DNA of 64,000 nt from an uncultured Caulobacteraceae bacterium (lineage in GTDB: Bacteria > Pseudomonadota > Alphaproteobacteria > Caulobacterales > Caulobacteraceae), in NCBI GenBank assembly GCA_937138625.1, contig CAKZPF010000010.1, positions 38,489-102,488 on the forward strand, written 5' to 3'. The notes under the pieces are model-generated. The model was not told where the DNA came from, ran no database searches, and worked only from the letters and a program-made list of their open reading frames with translations. Both the position numbers and the translations under genes were made by a program. Shown one piece after another: positions 54,303 to 63,402 of this stretch. Numbering within the stretch: the stretch's first letter is position 1; each line of letters begins with the position of its first letter.

Positions 54303-54980
54303 TTAGTCAAACAGGCTGTCGATATCGTCCTGGCTGGCCTCGCCGTTGGCATCACCAAACATGGCGTCAATGTCATCTTGGCTGGTTTCGGGGCCATTGA
54401 GGGCGGGACCATTGAGCAATTGCTCTTTTTGTCGTTTTTCTTCGGCGGTTTCCTCGACATTTTCACTGTCTTCAACACCCATGGCGTCCGCAAATTTGCC
54501 CACGCGCTCTTCGATCAAGCGCAGGGTTTGCACAACCTTGGAAATGCGTTGACCGGTGATGTCTTGGAAGCTGCAAGCCTCGAAAATTTCCATCACCTGG
54601 TTATTGACCTCGGTGGCATAGGCCTCCGCATCCGAAGGGTCAGCCGCCATGATGCCCTCGGCGGCGGCCATGATGCGGTTGGTGGCCTCTTCGGTGTTTT
54701 TGACAATGGCCTCAAGCTCAGCGCCCGCACCGGGGATGCGGTTGTCCTTCATGTCATTGGGACACAACGCCGAGATTTCCGAGCGCGCTTTGGTGATAAA
54801 TTCGGCAATGGCTTTGAACTCGGAAAAGGCCGAGCTTTCCAGCTGATTGAAAAAGCCCTGCATGGAATTGACCAAGTCTTCGGCCAGATGCATGACATCA
54901 GCCAAATGGGCATTGCCGTTGACACCATCACGCATGGCATCCAGTTTTTGGCTCAGTTCAGGCGAAATTTGCGGTGCCAT
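54303..54980 (-). CDS. cheZ: CheZ family CheY-P phosphatase with two C-terminal DDID motifs
   Basis: The 225-residue helical protein has the CheZ active site motif QDITGQ (Asp140, Gln144) in FEACSFQDITGQRI. The tail carries two copies of a short peptide, SQDDIDAMFG (200-209) and SQDDIDSLFD (216-225), like the CheY-binding N-terminus of FliM (LSQDEIDALL). It would bring CheY to the phosphatase. It is downstream of cheY in the same direction. Confidence 0.9.
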   Translation of the reverse strand: MAPQISPELSQKLDAMRDGVNGNAHLADVMHLAEDLVNSMQGFFNQLESSAFSEFKAIAEFITKARSEISALCPNDMKDNRIPGAGAELEAIVKNTEEATNRIMAAAEGIMAADPSDAEAYATEVNNQVMEIFEACSFQDITGQRISKVVQTLRLIEERVGKFADAMGVEDSENVEETAEEKRQKEQLLNGPALNGPETSQDDIDAMFGDANGEASQDDIDSLFD

Positions 54981-55025
54981 GGGGCGCTCCTTTGGTGCAA
55001 TGAAATCGTGGGATCAGAAGTGGAC

Positions 55026-55415
55026 TTAAAACTCGCCCAACACCGCCACGATTTTTTGCTTCAGGGTCGCCGCATTGAAGGGCTTCACGATATAATTGTT
55101 CACGCCCGCTTGTTTCGCGGCGATCACGTTTTCGGTTTTGGATTCCGCTGTGATCATAATGAAGGGTGTTTTTTTCAAGGCGTCGTCATTGCGCACCTTT
55201 TGCAGCAGCTCGTAGCCGGTCATCGGTTCCATGTTCCAGTCGGAAATGACCAGACCATAGGTTTCGCCACCTTGCATTTTTTTCAACGCTTCGGCGCCAT
55301 TTTCGGCTTCATCGAGATTATTGAACCCAATTTGCTTCAGAAGGTTGTGAATGATCCGGATCATGGTTTTATAGTCATCCACCACCAGAACTTTCATGTT
55401 CATATCCACCGACAT
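55026..55415 (-). CDS. cheY: Chemotaxis response regulator CheY
   Basis: The 129-residue single receiver domain has every canonical residue: Asp13, Asp14, Asp59 (VISDWNME), Thr89 and Lys111 (VKPF). It should be phosphorylated by CheA and bind the flagellar switch. Two in-frame ATGs (55415, 55403) are plausible starts. It lies 45 bases ahead of cheZ. Confidence 0.94.
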   Translation of the reverse strand: MSVDMNMKVLVVDDYKTMIRIIHNLLKQIGFNNLDEAENGAEALKKMQGGETYGLVISDWNMEPMTGYELLQKVRNDDALKKTPFIMITAESKTENVIAAKQAGVNNYIVKPFNAATLKQKIVAVLGEF

Positions 55416-55546
55416 GACAGGTCTCCACTTTTAATACCAACACCCCACCGCCCTGTTTTTTTCGGGCGCGATTGGCCCAAGACTAGCGCAAGGCTTATAA
55501 AAAACCGTAAAAACCATTGGGGATTCGGCCACAAAGGAAAAAAATC

Positions 55547-55981
55547 ATGCCTAAACAAGGGTATAATTTCTCACAACTGCAAGTAGGTCAAAGCGAAACC
55601 GTCGAGACGGTGATTAAAAAATCGATGATCGAGGCTTTTGCCGAGGTCACCGGTGATACCAATCCCGTCCATTTGGATGCCGATTATGCCGCGGGTACCA
55701 TTTTCAAAGAGCCCATTGCCCATGGCATGTTGTCAGCGGGCTTGATTTCCGCCGTGTTGGGCACCCGCCTGCCCGGTCCGGGGGCTGTGTATTTGTCGCA
55801 ATCTTTGGCCTTCAAGCGACCGGTGAAGATCGGCGATACGGTGGTGGTGACCGTGACGGTTACGGACAAACAGGAACGCCGCCGCACCGTCACCTTTGAG
55901 ACCGTTTGCACCGTTAACGACAAAGTCGTCGTCACCGGCGAGGCGGTCACCCAAGTCCCCGCCGGAGACGCCCAGCCATGA
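55547..55981 (+). CDS. MaoC family (R)-specific enoyl-CoA hydratase-like protein
   Basis: The start MPKQGYNFSQLQVGQ follows AAAGGA and gives 144 residues. The hotdog hydratase motif is FAEVTGDTNPVHLDADYA, with FKEPIAHGMLSAGLISAVLG. The protein resembles PhaJ-type (R)-specific enoyl-CoA hydratases, which link beta-oxidation to polyhydroxyalkanoate synthesis, or FabZ-like relatives. Its stop overlaps the ribF ATG by four bases. Confidence 0.88.
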   Translation: MPKQGYNFSQLQVGQSETVETVIKKSMIEAFAEVTGDTNPVHLDADYAAGTIFKEPIAHGMLSAGLISAVLGTRLPGPGAVYLSQSLAFKRPVKIGDTVVVTVTVTDKQERRRTVTFETVCTVNDKVVVTGEAVTQVPAGDAQP

Positions 55982-56931
55982 CCACCACCCGCCTTGCCGG
56001 GGTATATGCCCTGGGGAACTTTGACGGCCTGCATCAGGGGCACCGCCGGGTGTTGGCGGCGGCCCAAGCCTTGGCGCAAACCCTTGACACCTGGCCGGGC
56101 CTTTTGACCTTTGCGCCCCATCCCCGCCAAGTGTTCCAGCCGGATGCGCCGCCATTTTTGATTGACACGCCCCTGGTGCGCGATCGCTTGCTGGCCGAGA
56201 TGGGCATCGCGCATGTGCGCACGCTCGACTTCACGCCCGCGCTTGCAGCCCTCAGCCCCGCGGCCTTCGTCCAAGACGTTCTGCACGCGACCATTACCCC
56301 CAAGGGCCTGGTGGTGGGGGCTGAATTTTGTTTCGGCAAAGACCGCGCCGGCACGGCCCAAGACCTGCAAAGTTTATGCGCGCCCCTGGGCATCACCGTT
56401 GAAACTGTGTCGCTTGAAACGGCACCGGGCGAGGAGGAAAAGCTCAGCTCCAGCCAAGTGCGCGCGGCCATTCGCCAAGGCGATATGGACTGTGCCCAAG
56501 AGATTTTAGGCCGCCCCTGGTGTATCACAGCCGATGTTCAGCACGGCGATCAGCAAGGCCGCGAAATGGGGGTGCCCACGGCGAACCTCGCTTTGGGCGA
56601 TGTGCTGCGCCCGGCTCGCGGGGTTTATGTGGTGCGCTGTCGGCTGGAGGGACGGGACGCCCCCCTTGGGGGTGTGGCCAATTTCGGCACCCGCCCCACG
56701 CGCGATGGTTTGAAAGAATGGCTGGAAGTGCACCTGTTTGATTTCAAAGGGGATCTTTATGGGCAAACGTTGTGGGTTGAGATGCTACACCATCTGCGGC
56801 CTGAAAAAACCTTCGCCAGTTTGGATGATCTGATTGCCCAAATCCACAAAGACTGTGAGACCGCCAAAGCCTGGCTGCAGCAAAACGCCGCGCGACCGCG
56901 GAAAACGCTTGGCCAAAAGCATGGGGTTTGA
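55978..56931 (+). CDS. ribF: Bifunctional riboflavin kinase / FAD synthetase
   Basis: The 317-residue enzyme makes FMN and FAD. The nucleotidyltransferase domain starts right at ALGNFDGLHQGHRRVL and has LTFAPHPRQVFQPD and EKLSSSQVRAAI. The C-terminal kinase domain has GREMGVPTANLAL, RGVYVVR and FGTRPTRDGLKEWLEVHLFDF-like motif. The N-terminus is a little shorter than usual. It is in the MaoC-ribF-ileS-lspA run. Confidence 0.94.
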   Translation: MTTTRLAGVYALGNFDGLHQGHRRVLAAAQALAQTLDTWPGLLTFAPHPRQVFQPDAPPFLIDTPLVRDRLLAEMGIAHVRTLDFTPALAALSPAAFVQDVLHATITPKGLVVGAEFCFGKDRAGTAQDLQSLCAPLGITVETVSLETAPGEEEKLSSSQVRAAIRQGDMDCAQEILGRPWCITADVQHGDQQGREMGVPTANLALGDVLRPARGVYVVRCRLEGRDAPLGGVANFGTRPTRDGLKEWLEVHLFDFKGDLYGQTLWVEMLHHLRPEKTFASLDDLIAQIHKDCETAKAWLQQNAARPRKTLGQKHGV

Positions 56932-56944
56932 TACCCAGGAGATC

Positions 56945-59896
56945 ATGACCAAGACACCCTCATCGCCCTCTGCCGACACGGGCCGCGACTATCGCGAAAC
57001 GGTGTTTCTGCCCGCCACCGATTTTCCTATGCGCGCGGGCCTGCCGAAAAAAGAACCAGAACTTCTGGCCCAGTGGTCCGAGCGCGCGCAATATGACCGC
57101 CTGCGCCAGCAGCGCAAAGGCGCGCCATTGTTTGTGCTGCATGATGGCCCGCCCTATGCCAATGGCCGCATTCACATTGGTCACGCTCTGAACAAAATTC
57201 TCAAAGATTTTGTGGTGCGCTCGCAGTTTATGCTGGGCCGGGATGTGGATTATCGCCCGGGCTGGGATTGTCACGGCCTGCCCATTGAGTGGAAAATCGA
57301 GGAACAATTCCGCAAAGACGGCAAATCCAAAGACGATATCGACAAGGCCACCTTCCGCAAGGCCTGTCGCGATTATGCCGATGAATGGATCGACACCCAA
57401 GCCGAAGACTTCAAGCGCTTGGGCGTGTTGGCCGATTTCGACAATCGCTATGTGACCATGGATTTTGAAACCGAGGCCAAAATCGTGGCCGAGTTTCACA
57501 AGTTCAAAAACAAGGGGCTGGTCTATCGGGGCTCTAAGCCCGTGATGTGGTCGCCCGTCGAGCAAACCGCCCTGGCGGATGCTGAGGTCGAGTACCATGA
57601 TCACACCTCGCCCACCATTTGGGTGAAGTTCCCCATCGCCGGCACCGAAAGCGCCGATAGCGCCATCGATCAACTGCTGAGCTTCCAGGCCGAAAAGGCC
57701 AGCCTGGTGATCTGGACCACCACGCCCTGGACCATCCCGGCCAACCGCGCCATATCCTACAGCCCCGAGATCACCTATGCGGTCTATGAGGTCGAGGCCA
57801 TGGAAGCGGACCTTGAGTTCGAGCCCTGGGCCAAGGTGGGTGAACATCTGATCGTGGCCGAAGCCCGCGCCGAGGATGTGCGCACCCACGCGAAGATCAA
57901 ATCCTGGAAACATTTGGGCGCCCTTGATCCCGCCGGTCTGGTGTGCCGCCATCCGTTGGCGGATCTCCACAGTGGCTATGGCTTTGCGGTACCCTTGTTG
58001 TCTGGCGATCATGTCACCGATGACGCCGGAACCGGGTTTGTGCACACCGCCCCCGGGCACGGGGCCGATGACTATGAAGTGTGGCGTGCCCACGGGCACC
58101 ATGAAATCCCCGAAACCGTTGGGCCCGATGGGCGTTATTATGATCACGTGCCCCTGTTCGGTGGGTTTCAGATCATCGAAACCGAAGGCAAAAAAACTGG
58201 CAAGTTTGGTCCCGCCAATTCAGCCGTGATCGACAAGCTGGTGGAAGCCGGCAACCTGTTGGCCCGTGGCCGTGTCGAGCACAGCTATCCCATGAGCTGG
58301 CGATCAAAAGCGCCGGTGATTTTCCGCAATACGCCCCAGTGGTTCATTTGCATGGGTGACAGCGAGGGCCTGCGCGCCACGGCGCTGGATGCCATCGAGG
58401 CCACCACCTTTTACCCGGCCCAAGGCAAAAATCGCATTCTGTCTATGGTCGAAGATCGACCGGATTGGTTGATTTCTCGTCAGCGCGCTTGGGGCACACC
58501 TTTGGCGATGTTCGTCGACAAAACCACCCACCGCCCCTTGCATGATGACGCGGTGGATGCCCGCATTTTGGCGGCCATTCGCGAAGGGGGAGCCGATGCC
58601 TGGTTCACCACGCCCGCGTCCGTATTCCTGGGCGAGGGGTATGACCCTGAGCGTTATGAAAAGGTCGAGGACATTTTGGATGTCTGGTTCGACAGCGGTT
58701 GCACACATGCCTTCACGCTCGAGGGACATGAGGGCAGCCATTGGCCCGCGGACCTGTACCTCGAAGGCTCGGATCAGCACCGGGGCTGGTTTCAATCGTC
58801 ATTGCTGGAGGCCTGCGGCACACGCGGCCAAGCGCCTTATAAGGCGGTGTTGACCCATGGCTTTGTCTTGGACGAGCAGGGTCGCAAAATGTCCAAATCG
58901 CTGGGCAATGTGGTTGATCCCAACAAGGTCATTGACCAGTCTGGTGCCGAGATTTTGCGCCTGTGGGTGGCCATGTCGGACGTGCATTATGACTTGCGCT
59001 GCGGACCAGAAATTTTGAAAACCGCGTCTGACGCCTATCGGAAATTGCGCAACACCCTGCGCTATTTGTTGGGGGCCTTGGCCGATTATGACCCCGCCGA
59101 AGCCGTAGACACTGCCGATATGCCCAGCCTGGAGCGTTGGGTGCTGCACCGTCTGGCGGAAACCGATGTGGCGGTGCGTGCGGCCTATAAGCGTTATGAT
59201 GTGCGGGAAGCCTTTGAGCATCTGTTTACCCTGGCCAACCGTGACCTTTCGGCCATTCATTTCGACATCCGCAAAGACAGCCTTTATTGCGATCAGCCGG
59301 ACACCCCCACACGCCGCGCCTGCCGCACAGTGATGGACATCACCTTCAAGGCCCTGTGCCGTTGGCTCGCCCCCATTTTGGCCTTTACAACCGAAGAGGC
59401 CTGGATGACACGATATGGGGCCGAACACAGCGTGCTGGATGAACCCGCCGAGGCCCTACCCCAGGCGTGGCAAAACCCAGACCTTTCGAGCCGCTGGCAA
59501 AAGATCCTGCAGGTGCGGGAAGTCGTCACCGGCGCGCTGGAGATTGAGCGGCGCGAGAAGCGCATTCGCTCGTCGCTTGAAGCCGCCCCGGATGTTTATA
59601 TCCACGACCCGGATCTGCTGGCGGCCTTTGAGGGCCTGTCGGCGGCGGATATCTTCATCACCTCGGCGGCTACATTGCACCATGCGCCCCCGCCGGACGG
59701 CAGCTTTGTCCTGCCACACATTGCCGGTGTGGGTGTGGTCCCCACCAAAGCCGAAGGCGAGAAGTGTGTGCGCTCTTGGAAGGTCTTGCCCATTGATCAA
59801 ATGGTGCAAGACCCCGACGGCCAATGGCTGACCCGGCGGGATTGGGATGCGGCCCAGGCCTGGGACAAAACCCACAAACAGGCTGCTCATGTCTGA
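56945..59896 (+). CDS. ileS: Isoleucyl-tRNA synthetase, zinc ribbon degenerate
   Basis: The 983-residue class I synthetase has HIGH (77-80, GRIHIGHALNK), the editing domain with TTTPWTIPANRAI, and GRKMSKSLGNV. An AGGAG site precedes the ATG at 56945. The C-terminal zinc ribbon, usually CxxCW...CxxC, reads GEKCVRSWKVLP and QWLTRRDWDA, so only Cys941 of four is left. That domain is probably zinc-free here. It lies 13 bases after ribF and overlaps lspA by eight bases. Confidence 0.96.
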   Translation: MTKTPSSPSADTGRDYRETVFLPATDFPMRAGLPKKEPELLAQWSERAQYDRLRQQRKGAPLFVLHDGPPYANGRIHIGHALNKILKDFVVRSQFMLGRDVDYRPGWDCHGLPIEWKIEEQFRKDGKSKDDIDKATFRKACRDYADEWIDTQAEDFKRLGVLADFDNRYVTMDFETEAKIVAEFHKFKNKGLVYRGSKPVMWSPVEQTALADAEVEYHDHTSPTIWVKFPIAGTESADSAIDQLLSFQAEKASLVIWTTTPWTIPANRAISYSPEITYAVYEVEAMEADLEFEPWAKVGEHLIVAEARAEDVRTHAKIKSWKHLGALDPAGLVCRHPLADLHSGYGFAVPLLSGDHVTDDAGTGFVHTAPGHGADDYEVWRAHGHHEIPETVGPDGRYYDHVPLFGGFQIIETEGKKTGKFGPANSAVIDKLVEAGNLLARGRVEHSYPMSWRSKAPVIFRNTPQWFICMGDSEGLRATALDAIEATTFYPAQGKNRILSMVEDRPDWLISRQRAWGTPLAMFVDKTTHRPLHDDAVDARILAAIREGGADAWFTTPASVFLGEGYDPERYEKVEDILDVWFDSGCTHAFTLEGHEGSHWPADLYLEGSDQHRGWFQSSLLEACGTRGQAPYKAVLTHGFVLDEQGRKMSKSLGNVVDPNKVIDQSGAEILRLWVAMSDVHYDLRCGPEILKTASDAYRKLRNTLRYLLGALADYDPAEAVDTADMPSLERWVLHRLAETDVAVRAAYKRYDVREAFEHLFTLANRDLSAIHFDIRKDSLYCDQPDTPTRRACRTVMDITFKALCRWLAPILAFTTEEAWMTRYGAEHSVLDEPAEALPQAWQNPDLSSRWQKILQVREVVTGALEIERREKRIRSSLEAAPDVYIHDPDLLAAFEGLSAADIFITSAATLHHAPPPDGSFVLPHIAGVGVVPTKAEGEKCVRSWKVLPIDQMVQDPDGQWLTRRDWDAAQAWDKTHKQAAHV

Positions 59897-60440
59897 GCCT
59901 AAACCCAAATCTATGTCTGGCGGCCCCAGCCAGCGGTCTTGGCGATCCGGTCTCGGTCATCCTTTGACTCGTCTGGGGATGGTTGTGATTGCCGTGATCA
60001 TCGTGCTGGATCAAATCATCAAGGCCTATATGCTGCAGGTCTTGAACCTCGACGAGGTTCTGTTCATCCCCATCAGCCCGCTTTTCAATTTGACCATGGT
60101 CTGGAACACAGGCGTCAGCTTTGGTTTGCTGAGCGCCGAGGCCGACTGGGGCCGTTGGGCGCTCATTGTCTTGTCCTTGGCCATTTCCACGCTGTTGTTC
60201 AGTTGGTTGCTGAGGGCCGAACGCCGCCTGAGTGCTGTGTCATTTGGTCTCATCATCGGCGGCGCCATTGGCAACGTCATTGACCGGGTCCGTTATGGGG
60301 CCGTTGCAGACTTTCTTGACTTTTCGGGGTTATGGTTCCCCTATGTCTTCAATATCGCTGACGCGGCCATTACGGTGGGGGTGATTCTTTTGATCCTCGA
60401 CGGGCTGCGGCCAGTACCATCACAACCTGCGGAGCACTGA
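59889..60440 (+). CDS. lspA: Lipoprotein signal peptidase
   Basis: The 183-residue aspartyl protease cuts lipoprotein signal peptides in the inner membrane. It has four helices, and the motifs FNLTMVWNTGVSFGLL, GNVIDRVRYGAVADFLDF (Asp141) and FNIADAAITVGV (Asp158). About 25 extra residues precede the first helix. The ATG lies within the last codons of ileS. Confidence 0.95.
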   Translation: MSEPKPKSMSGGPSQRSWRSGLGHPLTRLGMVVIAVIIVLDQIIKAYMLQVLNLDEVLFIPISPLFNLTMVWNTGVSFGLLSAEADWGRWALIVLSLAISTLLFSWLLRAERRLSAVSFGLIIGGAIGNVIDRVRYGAVADFLDFSGLWFPYVFNIADAAITVGVILLILDGLRPVPSQPAEH

Positions 60441-60443
60441 TCT

Positions 60444-60863
60444 ATGCTGGGCACTTTTGACGAAATTCGTGTGGGCACCACCCTTTCCCTGGGCGTGCAA
60501 AAAATCGACGAAGCGCAAATCACTTTGTTTTGTGGTGCCTATGCCCCGACCTGGAAGCCAGATGATGGCGCGCCGGACGCCATGGTCTACGCGCTGTGGT
60601 CCCGAATGGTGCAGGACGGCATTGCGCGCTGGCCGCATTTTATCAAAAACCTGGGCCAAGATGCCTTGCGCTGGTTTCGCAATCCGCCAGCGGGCGAGAT
60701 TCTGCGGGGCCGCATCACCATTTTGGCCAAAGAATCCGTTGGCGACAACAAAGGCATCATCATCGCCCAACACGATGTTCTGGACGAAGACGGCCGGCTG
60801 GTGTTTTCCATGTTGACCCGCGACAGCTTCGCCAAAACTGGCGAGCAAACCTCCGAAGCCTAA
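60444..60863 (+). CDS. MaoC-like hotdog protein
   Basis: The 139-residue protein has a hotdog core (FDEIRVGTTLSLG onward, GEILRGRITILAKESVG) but lacks the hydratase DxNPxH-type motif; the corresponding region reads FCGAYAPTWKPDDG. It could bind or hydrolyse acyl thioesters. It starts 3 bases after lspA, so it is cotranscribed with ileS-lspA. A strong terminator follows. Confidence 0.7.
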   Translation: MLGTFDEIRVGTTLSLGVQKIDEAQITLFCGAYAPTWKPDDGAPDAMVYALWSRMVQDGIARWPHFIKNLGQDALRWFRNPPAGEILRGRITILAKESVGDNKGIIIAQHDVLDEDGRLVFSMLTRDSFAKTGEQTSEA

Positions 60864-60912
60864 AGCATACGCGCGAACGGCACGCCCCCGCGTCACGAAC
60901 CCCTGAGATATA

Positions 60913-60944
60913 AAAAGCCCCGGGGATACCCCCCCGGGGCTTTT
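60913..60944. terminator. Bidirectional Rho-independent terminator
   Basis: AAAAGCCCCGGGG and CCCCGGGGCTTTT form a 13-base-pair stem with a 6-base loop. With T-runs on both strands, it ends the ribF-ileS-lspA operon from the left and the SapC gene from the right. Confidence 0.92.
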
Positions 60945-60965
60945 GGCATCATATTAAGCGGAGCC

Positions 60966-61730
60966 TTAGCCAGCGCGCATGGCGGCCTTCATGACCATCC
61001 GATCCCAACCAATCAAAGAGGTCAGGTGCGCGTAAATTGCACCCAAAGCGCCCGTCTCGTTCAGCTGCTGGATCTTATCAATGGGTAAGGCGCTCAGCTT
61101 ATCTTGTGAAATCGCAAAATAATCCGCCAAAGGGATTTCGCGCCCAGGACGACCATCGGGGCCTGGGGGTGGTGTGAAGACCTGCTTGCGCGGCTCCCAT
61201 AAATCCAGGTCGTTCATCAGGGCCACAAACGAGTCTGTCATCACACGAGACTTTTCAAACTCTTGCAAAAACTCGATGGCGTTTTGTGTGTAGGCACTGG
61301 GTTGGCCATTATCAAAGAACGGCGTTTGTGGCGCATTCGAGACCAAAGGCGAGTTGGTCTCGAGGCAGACCACCAGACGCTGGTTGTCATCGTCCTGAGC
61401 AAAGACAAACGGATACCGCCGCACATAAGCCGGCAAATAGGACAGCTGATCAAAATTGCCATCTGGCAGCACAGCCAAATTTTCACCGGGCTTCAAACCC
61501 ATCACCGCCAAAGGCGCGCGATTGTCACCGGCGAAAATGATGGGATAGCTGAGGGCCGCGGCCGCGAACTCATTGATCATCACAGGGATGACGTGGGTTT
61601 CTTTCAGAAAATCAAATGGGCGATTGATGGCAGAAATGCCCAAGTGCCCATGACGCTCAATGCTCAGGGGTTCGGGGTTGGTATAAAGGGCCACTTGCCC
61701 TGTCAGTTGTGGTTGATTGGCGCTGTTCAT
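60966..61730 (-). CDS. SapC family protein
   Basis: The 254-residue protein has the SapC-family form: HGHLGISAINRPFDFLKETHVIPVMINEFAAAALSYPI-like N-terminal region, YLPAYVRRYPFVFA near the middle and FEKSRVMTDSFVALMNDLDLWEP. The family is found in many alphaproteobacteria; its role is unclear (the name comes from surface-layer peptide work). It ends at the shared terminator. Confidence 0.85.
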   Translation of the reverse strand: MNSANQPQLTGQVALYTNPEPLSIERHGHLGISAINRPFDFLKETHVIPVMINEFAAAALSYPIIFAGDNRAPLAVMGLKPGENLAVLPDGNFDQLSYLPAYVRRYPFVFAQDDDNQRLVVCLETNSPLVSNAPQTPFFDNGQPSAYTQNAIEFLQEFEKSRVMTDSFVALMNDLDLWEPRKQVFTPPPGPDGRPGREIPLADYFAISQDKLSALPIDKIQQLNETGALGAIYAHLTSLIGWDRMVMKAAMRAG

Positions 61731-61803
61731 ATTGGGTCCTCGGTTGGTCCGTTTTCTTTTGGTCTAACCGAGTGCGCCCAGCCTGGCAAGCGGCCCGACC
61801 CGC

Positions 61804-62262
61804 TTACTCTTTCACGCCTGGTGGGGTTTCCTCCAACACCACAGTTGCATACAAATGAAGCCCATCAATATATTCAGCTATTTTATACCGGTCTGGCCCC
61901 ACGCGCTCAATCAAAACCAAATCCGCATAGCCATCGAACTGATTGCCATTCTCAGGCTCCAATCCATTAACGATATCAGCAAGCAACCAGGTTTGTTCAC
62001 CGGTTTTTAGATCACTGAGGGAGCGGAACGGATAGTCGTTATCGGCCATGGCCCCGGGCAACGAGGTTTGTTTTTGCGGGTATAGGGTTTGGGGGTCCGA
62101 ATAGGCCAGAATGGAATTTGACCGGGTACTGTCCCCATATGTCAATGTATAGGTATCACTGCTGCCGATCCTTTCGAAGTGGTCAACGAACCCATCTTCG
62201 TTCGCATCGGAACTGAAAAGTTTGGGAAAAGGCTGACCGCCAAAAGCGTCAAAATTTGTCAT
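61804..62262 (-). CDS. Uncharacterised protein with DxNxDGxxD loop
   Basis: From MTNFDAFGGQPFPKLF, preceded by GGAGG, this protein is 152 residues. It begins with a Ca-binding-like loop, SSDANEDGFVDHFERIG (about 17-33), then a beta-rich part rich in Tyr, Asp and Thr. There is no signal peptide. The loop recalls that of the protein at 17673-18803, but the rest differs. I do not recognise a family. Confidence 0.65.
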   Translation of the reverse strand: MTNFDAFGGQPFPKLFSSDANEDGFVDHFERIGSSDTYTLTYGDSTRSNSILAYSDPQTLYPQKQTSLPGAMADNDYPFRSLSDLKTGEQTWLLADIVNGLEPENGNQFDGYADLVLIERVGPDRYKIAEYIDGLHLYATVVLEETPPGVKE

Positions 62263-62374
62263 AAAGTTTGCCTCCAGATGATGATGATACATAGCATCCA
62301 TACGCCTGCAGCTCAAGTGCATTTCATGTTTTCTTCATATTTGCACTTTGCCCATAATCTGATCAGATAGCGTC

Positions 62375-63313
62375 ATGACAGACTCAGAGATCAATTTGCC
62401 ATTGGAATTGTGGCGCGGCGGGGTCACCCCTTGGGATTGCGACGAGATGGGGCATTGGAATGTGCGCCAATATGTGGGCCGTGCCCATGACGCCATCCTG
62501 GCCTTGCAGGCGGAATTGGGCTTGGGCGAACCCATCCCCGAAACCCAAAGCGGTTTGTTTTTGCGCGAGGCCCACATACGCTTTTTGGCCGAAGCCCGCG
62601 CCAGTGCCCCTTTGGTGATGGTGGGTGGGATTCTGGAGTGCCGCGCCCAAGACATGGAAGTCTATTTCGAGCTGCGACACGTGCGCGATGGACGGGTGGC
62701 CGCCACCTATCGGCTGAACATCGAACATCAGTCCCTGCGCACCCGCATGCCGTTCAATTGGCCCCGACGCGCCCGGGAAAAAGCCGATCAGCTGATCTGC
62801 ACCGTGCCCGATTATGCCCGTCCCCGCGGCGTGAGTTTAAAACCGGTATGCTTTCAAGCCAGTGGCGCCCAGGCCGATGCTTATGATTTGCCGGTTATTC
62901 GTCGGGCGGTCATCCATCCGGCCGATTGCGATGCCACCGGTGTGATGCGCCCGGGCGTGTTCATTGGCGCGGTTTCTGATGGCTTTGGCTCATTGGCCAT
63001 GCATTGGCACCAAGACCCCACGCGCGATCCCTTGGCCGATGGCGAGGGCGGTGTCGCGCTGGAGTATCGTCTGCATTATTATGATCTGCCCACCTTGGGA
63101 CAGCGGTATGTTGTGCGTTCCGGCCTGCAAGAGGTGGCGCGCAAAACCCGCACCACCGCCCATTGGATGTTGTGCCCCAGTACCGGTCAGCCCTATGCGA
63201 GCCTTTTGTCGGTTTCAGCGGCGTTTGACCTGAAGACCCGCAAAATCTTGACGCCCAAGCCCGAGATCACCGAGCGGCTGAAAACCTGGGTCATTCCTGG
63301 CATCGGGCTTTGA
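62375..63313 (+). CDS. Double-hotdog acyl-CoA thioesterase-like protein
   Basis: The 312-residue protein has two 4HBT-type hotdog halves. The first has WDCDEMGHWNVRQYVGRAHDA and FLREAHIRFLAEARASAPL; the second has HPADCDATGVMRPGVFIGAVSDG. Both match the D-x-x-G/H-x-N pattern of thioesterases, with the second less exact. It probably hydrolyses acyl-CoA thioesters, of unknown chain. Confidence 0.83.
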   Translation: MTDSEINLPLELWRGGVTPWDCDEMGHWNVRQYVGRAHDAILALQAELGLGEPIPETQSGLFLREAHIRFLAEARASAPLVMVGGILECRAQDMEVYFELRHVRDGRVAATYRLNIEHQSLRTRMPFNWPRRAREKADQLICTVPDYARPRGVSLKPVCFQASGAQADAYDLPVIRRAVIHPADCDATGVMRPGVFIGAVSDGFGSLAMHWHQDPTRDPLADGEGGVALEYRLHYYDLPTLGQRYVVRSGLQEVARKTRTTAHWMLCPSTGQPYASLLSVSAAFDLKTRKILTPKPEITERLKTWVIPGIGL

Positions 63314-63402
63314 TGCGCCATCGTCAAAGATGAACATCATTTGAGATGAGATCCTGGTGTATCTGCTATAGTGTGCCCGTAAACTCGACAGGATGATGTG
63401 TG

